Source of the DNA: Anaerolineales bacterium
GTDB taxonomy: Bacteria > Chloroflexota > Anaerolineae > 4572-78 > J111
DNA length: 64,000 bases
Reading direction: 5' to 3'
NCBI GenBank assembly: GCA_020634855.1
Contig: JACKAU010000023.1
Location: forward strand, 1-64,000
Below the pieces are notes generated by a model. That model saw nothing but the letters and a program-made list of their open reading frames with translations. It did not search any database and was not told the DNA's origin. This document shows positions 57,373 to 64,000 of the stretch, in pieces. Within the stretch, counting starts at the first letter, position 1; every line of letters starts with the position of its first letter. The translations under genes were made by a program, and so were the position numbers.

Positions 57373-60300
57373 ATGAACAAGATGCTTCGTGTCCTTATTA
57401 CGATTTGCGCCGGATTATTGGCCCTCATTTTATCGCTCAGTTTGTTAACAGTTGTGAAGGCTTCGGCCAACAGTACAGCGCCCGATACAAATGTTGTGCT
57501 CGAACCACCTCAAGCGCCGCTTAAAGCGGCAGGCGGGGCTGACAATTTCGGTTACACCTACCAAGATGAAACCGAACTGTTTGGCCCAACCTATGTTTTC
57601 ACCGACATCTCCGGCAGCGGAACGAACTTAAACCTTGATGATGAAGACAAAGCCGTCATCACCACGACCGATCTATCCGGCTTTGACTTCGATTTTTACG
57701 GAACGGCTTTATCCAGTCTGAGGGTCGGAAATAACGGTGCAATTCTGATGAATCCAACGACCACAAAAATTAGCCTTTTGAATGCTTGTCCCTTGTCATC
57801 CGCCTACCCTGACCACCGAAATTTAGTCGCACCTTGGTGGGATGATTGGGGCGATCAAGGGGACGTTTACTGGGAAATCCAGGGCACTTTCCCGGATCGC
57901 CGGCTGATCATACAATGGACTGATATGGTTCACTTCCAAGACTCGGGGAGTAATGGCGTAACCTTTGAAGTCGTTTTCTTTGAAACGTCTAACCTCATTC
58001 TGTTCCAATACCAGGATACAACATCCGGTGTAGCCGGTGTCAGTGATGGTAACAGTGGAACAATCGGTATTTTGGCCGATGATACAAACTACCTCCAATA
58101 TGAAACATGCAACAGTGGTAGTGGTGGCCCACTGGCCGCCAACCGGGCAATTCGTTACCAACAAAGTTCCATTACTGTAGTCAAAACAGCGCTGCCGGAT
58201 AACGACTCCCAATCTTTCGAATTTACGGGCAGCGACGATATCAGCGGAACCTTCTTTTTAGATGACAACCTTGATCCCACCTATCCCGTTAGCCAAACTT
58301 TTTTCCTTGTCCCCGGCAATTACGCTATCACCGAAACCCTGCCCACCGATTGGGATCTAAGCGGCATCAGTTGCGGTACGCCGAACTTAGCCACTGGGCG
58401 GGTCGATTTGACCCTTGGCCCCGCCGACCAACTGACCTGTGTTTTCACCAACACAAAGCGCGGCTCGATCACCGTTGTCAAAGACGCTACCCCCACCAGC
58501 ACCCAACCGTTCACCTTCACCGGTGACTTGACCACCTCCTTCATCCTGGACGACAACGGGACACTCAACGATCCCTATTCCAACGTCATTACCTTCACCA
58601 GTCTGCAATCCGGTACATACGATATCACCGAGGCGTCTGTCCCCGGCTGGACTCTCACCAACATTAACTGCACCGGCGGCGATTTCACCGAACCGGGCGG
58701 CAATACGGCCCGCGTCTTCCTCGATCCGGGCGAAAACATCACTTGCACCTTCGACAATACGCAGTTAGGCCGGCTACTCATTAAAAAGTTCACCGATCCT
58801 TCAGGCCTGACCACAACCTTTGCTTATACCGCCAGCACCGGACTGACTCCCACCACCTTCAGTTTAACCCATGGAACCAGCCAAAATTTCAATGATATTA
58901 CACCGGGCAGTTACGCCGTCACTGAAACGGTACCGTCCGGTTGGACAATGGATTCTTCGTGCGATGACAGCAGCACCGTTGATAACATCTCGATTGGAGC
59001 CGGGGAATTTGTCACCTGCGTCTTTACCAACACCGCCGATCCCGGTACCGTCACCATTCAAAAGGTGACCGTACCGGCGGCCAGCCCTGAGGTGTTTAAC
59101 TTCACCACCGATCTATCCACCACCACCAGCTTTACTTTAACTCATGGCAACAGCCAAATCTTCAATAATGTCACCGTCGGAACTCACAGCATTTCAGAAA
59201 CGGTTCCCACCGGCTGGACGTTAACTTCCAATTGTAGCGACGGCAGCCCAATCAACGCGGTTAATGTGGGACCGGGCGAAAATATTACCTGCGTCTTCAC
59301 CAATACCTCCAATCTGGGTACCATTACCGTCCAAAAAGTCACCACGCCATCCAGCAGTCTTGAATTTACCTTCACCACCAGCCTGTCCACCTCCAACTTC
59401 AACCTCTCGAATGGCGAAAGCCAAACATTTAACAACGTCACATCCGGCAGCAGCTACACCGTAGCCGAAACCACACCATCCGGCTGGGATGCTACTTCGA
59501 CCTGCAGCGACGGCAGCGATATCAACAGCATTGGCTTATCACCAGGCGAAGATATCACTTGTACCTTCACCAACACCCAACGCGGCACAATTATTATTGA
59601 CAAAGTTACCGTGCCATCAAGCAACACCACCTCATTCAATTTCGCTCTGACCGGCGGGCCGGACACCATTAACCAGACGTTTGCCTTATCCCATACCACT
59701 ACGCCTTACAGCAGCAGCATCAAACCCGGCAGCTACAACCTATCCGAAACGTCAGTTACCGGCTGGTCGACGGTAGCGTCCTGCGATAACGGCGATAACC
59801 CTAAAACGGGCAATGTCACCGTTGACGCCGGTGAAACCGTAACGTGTGTCTATACGAATACAAAACTTTCCACGCTCATTGTGCGAAAAGTCACCAATCC
59901 CTCACCTGATCCGACTTCGACCTCGTTTAGCTTCACCGCCGGTGGGCTGACGCCGTCCTCCTTCTTCTTGGTAAATGGCGGCGCTCAAACGTTTACCAAC
60001 ATCGTTTCCGGCACCTATTCTCTATCGGAGACCGTCCCCTCCGGCTGGTCGCTAACCGCTGCTTGTGATAACAGCGATCCCATCGCCACCATCGGCCTTG
60101 GAGTCGATGAGACCGTTACTTGCGTTTTCACCAACACCGCCACGCCCGGCTCAATTACAATCATCAAGGACACCGTGCCCGATAATACCCAGGATTTCAG
60201 CTTCATCGGTAATCCGTCGATCGGGTCATTTACCTTGGATGATGGGGCCGATGTTGACGCTTATTCCAACGTCATTACTTTCTCAAACCTGACCCTCGGT

Positions 60301-61317
60301 TCTTACACTATCGGCGAGTTAGCCACAGCAGGGTGGACCCTAAGCGATATTACTTGTTTCGATCCCACCAGCGACACTACCACCAATCCCAGCCAAGGCC
60401 AGGCCAACATCACCCTCAATTCCGGGGAAAATGTCACCTGTACCTTTACTAACACCGTTAATGCCTCACTTGGCTCGATTACCATCGTGAAAAATGCCAC
60501 ACCCGATGACAGCCAGCCGTTTACTTTCTCCGGCAGCCTGGGTAACTTTACGCTGATCGATAACGGCAATCCTTTTAGCAGTACCTTGACTCAGCTTAAC
60601 CTCAGTCCTGGCAGCTACAGCGTCACCGAAGGCGCGACGTCCGGTTGGAGCCTAACCAGTCTCAACTGCACCGATCCCGACAGCGGCACAACCACCGCCG
60701 GTTCGACCGCCACCATCGACCTTGACGCAGGCGAAAACGTGACCTGTACATTTAATAACAGTAGCCAGTCTATGACCAGCACAGTATACCTGCCAATTAT
60801 CCTGGACAATTACACACCGCCGGCCTGTACCGATATCGACCTGGAAGTAACCGGCCTCTCAATAAATTCGGGCGTGGTAACGGTTGTGGTCGAGAACACG
60901 GGTACTTGTCCCACCGATAGCGGCTTCTGGGTCGATCTGTATGCCGACCCGCAGACCGAACCGGGTACACTGGTCGGCGTTACTAATGATCGACGCTGGA
61001 ACAGTTTATCGGTGAATGCGACACACGGTATGGGCTGGGAAGTGCCAGCTATTAACGGCGGGGCCTCGATCACACTCACCTCCGACGGTTCGGTCGGCCC
61101 CAGCCCCACCGATAAAACCTGGCCGCCCGCTGCCGGCGCGACAATCATCGCTTACGCGGACAGCTTTGACGCCAATGATCCCAACAATCAAACCTTTGTA
61201 GAAATTGTAGAGACGGATGAAACCAACAATCAATCGCCGGCAACGATCACGTTTTCTGGACTGGGCCAAAGCGCAGCCAGCAGTTCAACCCCGACCATAC
61301 GGCGGGATGTGGATTGA
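57373..61317 (+). CDS. Very large secreted surface protein with nine prealbumin-like repeats
   Basis: A 1314-residue exported protein: signal peptide (~1-34), a globular N-domain (~55-270; VGNNGAILMNPTTTK, LVAPWWDDWGDQGDVYWE, like nidogen-type or PEP-CTERM surface domains), then nine ~85-95-residue repeats from ~272 to ~1140. Each starts SITVVK- or TVTIQK-like, has YAVTETVPSGWT in the middle, and ends CVFTNT. Such prealbumin/SpaA-like domains make stalk-like surface proteins. VYLPIILDN follows, then a CARDB-like domain (~1155-1290) and a short tail. The two conserved Cys per repeat may form disulfides or cross-links. Role: adhesion or coat (inferred). Confidence 0.8.
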   Translation: MNKMLRVLITICAGLLALILSLSLLTVVKASANSTAPDTNVVLEPPQAPLKAAGGADNFGYTYQDETELFGPTYVFTDISGSGTNLNLDDEDKAVITTTDLSGFDFDFYGTALSSLRVGNNGAILMNPTTTKISLLNACPLSSAYPDHRNLVAPWWDDWGDQGDVYWEIQGTFPDRRLIIQWTDMVHFQDSGSNGVTFEVVFFETSNLILFQYQDTTSGVAGVSDGNSGTIGILADDTNYLQYETCNSGSGGPLAANRAIRYQQSSITVVKTALPDNDSQSFEFTGSDDISGTFFLDDNLDPTYPVSQTFFLVPGNYAITETLPTDWDLSGISCGTPNLATGRVDLTLGPADQLTCVFTNTKRGSITVVKDATPTSTQPFTFTGDLTTSFILDDNGTLNDPYSNVITFTSLQSGTYDITEASVPGWTLTNINCTGGDFTEPGGNTARVFLDPGENITCTFDNTQLGRLLIKKFTDPSGLTTTFAYTASTGLTPTTFSLTHGTSQNFNDITPGSYAVTETVPSGWTMDSSCDDSSTVDNISIGAGEFVTCVFTNTADPGTVTIQKVTVPAASPEVFNFTTDLSTTTSFTLTHGNSQIFNNVTVGTHSISETVPTGWTLTSNCSDGSPINAVNVGPGENITCVFTNTSNLGTITVQKVTTPSSSLEFTFTTSLSTSNFNLSNGESQTFNNVTSGSSYTVAETTPSGWDATSTCSDGSDINSIGLSPGEDITCTFTNTQRGTIIIDKVTVPSSNTTSFNFALTGGPDTINQTFALSHTTTPYSSSIKPGSYNLSETSVTGWSTVASCDNGDNPKTGNVTVDAGETVTCVYTNTKLSTLIVRKVTNPSPDPTSTSFSFTAGGLTPSSFFLVNGGAQTFTNIVSGTYSLSETVPSGWSLTAACDNSDPIATIGLGVDETVTCVFTNTATPGSITIIKDTVPDNTQDFSFIGNPSIGSFTLDDGADVDAYSNVITFSNLTLGSYTIGELATAGWTLSDITCFDPTSDTTTNPSQGQANITLNSGENVTCTFTNTVNASLGSITIVKNATPDDSQPFTFSGSLGNFTLIDNGNPFSSTLTQLNLSPGSYSVTEGATSGWSLTSLNCTDPDSGTTTAGSTATIDLDAGENVTCTFNNSSQSMTSTVYLPIILDNYTPPACTDIDLEVTGLSINSGVVTVVVENTGTCPTDSGFWVDLYADPQTEPGTLVGVTNDRRWNSLSVNATHGMGWEVPAINGGASITLTSDGSVGPSPTDKTWPPAAGATIIAYADSFDANDPNNQTFVEIVETDETNNQSPATITFSGLGQSAASSSTPTIRRDVD

Positions 61318-61327
61318 CATAAATCTA

Positions 61328-61356
61328 TTGACGTTAAACTTTGTTTGTGATACCAT
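61328..61356 (+). promoter_or_regulatory. Promoter for the LPxTG-like protein gene
   Basis: TTGACG (61328-61333), 17 bases, TACCAT (61351-61356), 40 bases before the start at 61396. Confidence 0.6.
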
Positions 61357-61395
61357 TGATTTAACATTCAGTTAGCCTTTATAGGGGCGAATAAA

Positions 61396-62640
61396 ATGTC
61401 TAAACATTTAACAACCTTGGCTTTGATGATTGCTTTGATTTGGAGCACGGCTGCCGTGACCATCGCTTACGCCAGCCCGCTGCCGCAAGACCCTCGTCCC
61501 TCGGATGAAGGGGGTGGAAGTGGTGGAGGTGGCAGCGATAGTGGCGGCGGCGACAGCGCTGATAGCGGCTCGGCCGCGAGCCGCTGCGCCTTAGTGGAAG
61601 GCGAGGTGATTCACTGGGGAGTTGGTGCAATGGGCGGCATCGGCTCGAAATTGAGCACAGGCAGTTGGGAGGTCGACGCCACCAGTTCCAGCAACGGCAC
61701 TTATAGTTTTGGTGGCCTTGGCACCGGTATCGCCACCCTGCAGGTTGTCCTACCCCCGGCGATGGACGACTCACTTGATCCGCTCATCCAAAACGCGGGC
61801 GTCTATCTCAATTGCGACTACACCACCGTCGCCAATATCGCCGTATACAGCGGCTCTCGCGTTGATCCGCCGGCCACCTTGGAAATGTCCGGCCCGTCGG
61901 CGCTATCGCCCGGCGCTGAAATTCCAATCAAACTGACTGTCAAAAACACCCTGCCCAACGACATCACTAATGTCATCGTCACCAGTTTGATGCCGGCCGG
62001 CTTAACGGCAACTCAGGTCGAAGCCGCCGCCACCGCCGATGAAAATCTCAAAATTGTCAACGGCGGCGACGACGGCCAGTTGGTGGCGGTCTTTCTGGAT
62101 ACCATTCCTTCCGGAGCCGAGCGCAATGTATTTATCACTGTGAAAGCAGTTGACGATCAACCGAGTAGCAGCCAGAAGATTCGACAAACCGCCACCCTCT
62201 TTTACCGCGAAAGCGCCGCCGATCAAGCCTGGCTCGATTTCACCATTGGCACAGATGATGAGCCGGCTCCGGCTGCTCCGATTGCTCCGATTGTGGAACC
62301 GATTTCAATAACCCCAACGCTCGTGATCGCGGCTGAGGCGATGACCGCCACCACTACACCGGAAGCGACCGCGACGCCTCAACCCACTCAAGCCCCAACA
62401 ACCGAACCGACCGCCGAAGCTGAGAGCGAAGATGATTTTGTTCCTCCCGACGGCCTACCTAAAACGGGTGACATCGAGCCCGAGGTTGTGGTCGAGCCGC
62501 CGCCGGATATGCTGCCGGTCACCGGTCGAGTCGGGTTTATGGCCGAGGTAGAATCGTATTTACCGTTGGCCGGGGTGAGCTTGACCGTGCTAATCTTACT
62601 CATCTTTGGAGTTCGCTCGGTTCGCCGCACCGACCTCTAA
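61396..62640 (+). CDS. Surface protein with DUF11-like domain and two LPxTG-like motifs
   Basis: A 414-residue protein: signal peptide (~1-27), a Gly/Ser-rich stretch (EGGGSGGGGSDSGGGD, ~36-51), an N-terminal carboxypeptidase-regulatory-like domain (~57-145), a DUF11/Ig-like domain (~155-285) and a Thr/Pro linker. Close to the end come LPKTGD (~355) and LPVTGR (~376), then a hydrophobic segment (YLPLAGVSLTVLILLIFGV, ~390-408) and RRTDL. This is the layout of a sortase substrate, or of a simple C-terminal anchor. No sortase gene is in the window. Prob. attached to the cell surface beside the large repeat protein. Confidence 0.78.
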   Translation: MSKHLTTLALMIALIWSTAAVTIAYASPLPQDPRPSDEGGGSGGGGSDSGGGDSADSGSAASRCALVEGEVIHWGVGAMGGIGSKLSTGSWEVDATSSSNGTYSFGGLGTGIATLQVVLPPAMDDSLDPLIQNAGVYLNCDYTTVANIAVYSGSRVDPPATLEMSGPSALSPGAEIPIKLTVKNTLPNDITNVIVTSLMPAGLTATQVEAAATADENLKIVNGGDDGQLVAVFLDTIPSGAERNVFITVKAVDDQPSSSQKIRQTATLFYRESAADQAWLDFTIGTDDEPAPAAPIAPIVEPISITPTLVIAAEAMTATTTPEATATPQPTQAPTTEPTAEAESEDDFVPPDGLPKTGDIEPEVVVEPPPDMLPVTGRVGFMAEVESYLPLAGVSLTVLILLIFGVRSVRRTDL

Positions 62641-62642
62641 AG

Positions 62643-62670
62643 TTGATAAATCCATCACTCAAGATATAAT
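62643..62670 (+). promoter_or_regulatory. Promoter just before the hairpin upstream of the M16 gene
   Basis: TTGATA (62643-62648), 16 bases, TATAAT (62665-62670). Transcription would start around 62677, within the 5' arm of the hairpin that follows. Confidence 0.55.
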
Positions 62671-62673
62671 CAC

Positions 62674-62709
62674 AACTGGGCTGCGCTTTGGCGGCAGCCC
62701 AGTTTTTTT
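62674..62709 (+). terminator. Strong intrinsic terminator upstream of the M16 gene
   Basis: AACTGGGCTGC (62674-62684) pairs with GCAGCCCAGTT (62694-62704), loop of nine, followed by T7 (62703-62709). It ends the 61396 transcript. Its closeness to the promoter at 62643-62670 makes a 5' hairpin on the next mRNA. Confidence 0.85.
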
Positions 62710-62735
62710 ATGTTATGTGAGGCCAGGCTATCTAA

Positions 62736-64000
62736 ATGCACTACATCGATCATATGTTGCCGAATGGACTACGGGTCTTAATGGTTCCGGCCTATGCCTT
62801 CCAATCGGTTAGCATGGGCGTGTTTGTCAAGGTTGGGGCTCGCTATGAACCGGCTGATCTGTCGGGAATTTCGCATTTCATCGAGCACATGCTTTTCAAG
62901 GGAACTAAGAATAGACCGTCTGCCCAGCAAATTGCCGAGGCTATCGAGGGGATCGGCGGCGACAGTAACGCTTATACCAGCCCGGAAACCACGGTTTACT
63001 ACGCCAAAGTAGCGGCTGCCCATGTTAATGTCGCCATTGATTTTTTGGCCGATTTACTCAGAAACCCGCTGTTTACGGCCGCGGATATCAAAAAAGAGCG
63101 CCGAGTCATCGGCGAAGAGATCAACATGGTGTTTGACTCCCCGGACGAATGGCTCGATGTCATCATCGATGAAGTATTGTGGCCCGATCATCCGTTAGGG
63201 CAGAGTGTGACCGGTACCGCCGCCAGTTTGCGCAACATCAACCGCACTGCCCTGACCTCATTCTTTAAAACCAGTTATCACCCTGGCAACATCGTGATCG
63301 CCTTGGGCGGCGCGTTCGATCCTGATCAGGTCATCCCAGAAATTGACGCTCGGTTAGGTGATTGGCCGGCTCAAGCGCCCCCGCCCTTCGAGCCGGCTCC
63401 GGCTGTACCCACACAGGTACGCTACCGCATCGAGCATCGAGCCATCGAGCAGGGCCATCTCTGTCTGGCTCTGCCTGGGTTGCCGCGCACCCATCCGGAT
63501 CGCTATGCCCTGAGTGTCCTCAACACCCTCTTAGGCGATGGTATGAGTTCGCGACTTTTTTTGAGTATCAGGGAAGATAAAGGACTGGCTTACGCCGTCG
63601 ACTCGGGGATCAATCTATTGCAAGATACCGGCTCGCTCACCATTTACGCCGGGGTCGATCCCCGACGTGCGGCAGAGGCGTTGCAAGCCATTCTGATCGA
63701 GCTAAAACGGCTATGTGATGACCCGGTTCCGGATCAGGAACTTCGCAAGGCTAAGGAGTACGTCAAGGGGCGAATGGTGCTTGGTTTGGAAGATACCTAT
63801 AGTCAGGCGGCTTGGGTGGCTTATCAAGCCATGTATCAAAGCGAAATAAAGTCGCCGGAAGCAGCCCTGGCCGCCTACGAAGCTGTCACCGGCGAAGCGA
63901 TCACCGCCCTGGTGGAGCGGCTGATTGCCCCAGGGCGCTATAGTTTAGCCGCAATTGGCCCCTTTGGGCGGGGTGAGGCGCTGATCGGCTTGATAACCGA
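62736..64000 (+). CDS. M16 family metallopeptidase, partial at window end
   Basis: 421 residues are visible and the frame is open at the end. HFIEHMLFKGT (~48) has the inverted HxxEH zinc motif, the second Glu lies ~77 residues on in GEEINMVFDS (~129), and FLSIREDKGLAYAVDSG (~276) is the M16 substrate-clamp block. The family includes processing peptidase and bacterial PqqL/YmxG-type enzymes; the length matches the ~420-430 residue bacterial type, so only the last few residues are missing. The gene starts at the ATG at 62736. Confidence 0.85.
   Translation, partial: MHYIDHMLPNGLRVLMVPAYAFQSVSMGVFVKVGARYEPADLSGISHFIEHMLFKGTKNRPSAQQIAEAIEGIGGDSNAYTSPETTVYYAKVAAAHVNVAIDFLADLLRNPLFTAADIKKERRVIGEEINMVFDSPDEWLDVIIDEVLWPDHPLGQSVTGTAASLRNINRTALTSFFKTSYHPGNIVIALGGAFDPDQVIPEIDARLGDWPAQAPPPFEPAPAVPTQVRYRIEHRAIEQGHLCLALPGLPRTHPDRYALSVLNTLLGDGMSSRLFLSIREDKGLAYAVDSGINLLQDTGSLTIYAGVDPRRAAEALQAILIELKRLCDDPVPDQELRKAKEYVKGRMVLGLEDTYSQAAWVAYQAMYQSEIKSPEAALAAYEAVTGEAITALVERLIAPGRYSLAAIGPFGRGEALIGLIT

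Noticed and set aside
1..64000. Insertion sequences or prophage
   Set aside because: No transposase, integrase or phage structural gene was recognised; the only accessory signs are the decayed TIR gene and repeats.

Overview
The window looks like chromosome from a Chloroflexota bacterium, probably Anaerolineae-like. This is inferred from gene content, not from a marker gene: there is no rRNA, tRNA or ribosomal protein here. The pointers are large secreted proteins carrying a YLPIIL-type segment, NBR1-Ig and FHA surface proteins with Thr-Pro linkers, a two-part suf cluster that includes a Rieske protein and a DUF59 protein, and a methyl-THF/corrinoid-activator operon. Consensus sigma-70-type promoters (TTGACA-N16/17-TATACT type) and intrinsic terminators are easy to find. 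Many intergenic gaps hold hairpins built from simple repeats such as (GGTT)n/(AACC)n or (GGAGATAA)n.

Layout. 1-1056: a phased motif array and promoter in front of an HU/DUF4469 protein. 1057-4455: an AT-rich accessory patch with a badly frameshifted TIR-P-loop ATPase (probable dead defence gene) and a striking array of CACCTGGGT palindrome halves. 4456-7080: a small unknown protein, a VOC-methyltransferase fusion broken by one frameshift, and a lipoprotein esterase. 7374-14973 (minus): a secreted repeat/lipase-like protein, MOSC protein, M42 peptidase, Zn alcohol dehydrogenase, RhlE-type helicase and a metallo-beta-lactamase-fold hydrolase. 15100-20528 (minus): gntR, a RACo-like corrinoid activator, metV, metF and a methyl-THF methyltransferase, forming the methyl branch of a corrinoid-dependent one-carbon pathway. 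20729-28223: ppk2, a PHP phosphatase, GNAT, two xylose-isomerase-like TIM barrels, Nudix, a denD-like dehydrogenase, PAP2 and a nucleotidyltransferase.

28495-41653 is a sulfur and iron-sulfur region. It has an FprA-like reductase, then a cysO-moeZ-cysM operon (cysteine from a protein thiocarboxylate), then sufT-like/Rieske/sufU/sufS and sufD/sufB/sufC, a divergent sufR and an Mrp/ApbC carrier. Cysteine made by the first operon is the substrate of SufS. The leader of the cysO operon folds by eye into a three-way junction whose 3' strand can also pair with the terminator in the same leader. This is a candidate, unclassified riboswitch and the most interesting item in the window.

41830-64000 is mostly cell-surface and signalling: an ECF sigma with a beta-propeller anti-sigma factor, a DUF4015 glycosidase with a deacetylase-like tail, two lipoproteins, two FHA membrane proteins, a hybrid histidine kinase, a winged-helix protein, another MBL-fold protein, a TPR protein, a 1314-residue protein with nine prealbumin-like repeats, a protein with two LPxTG-like motifs, and an M16 peptidase cut by the window end. 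The 1314-residue protein gene shares the phased upstream motif array with the HU/DUF4469 gene at the other end of the window, suggesting one regulon.
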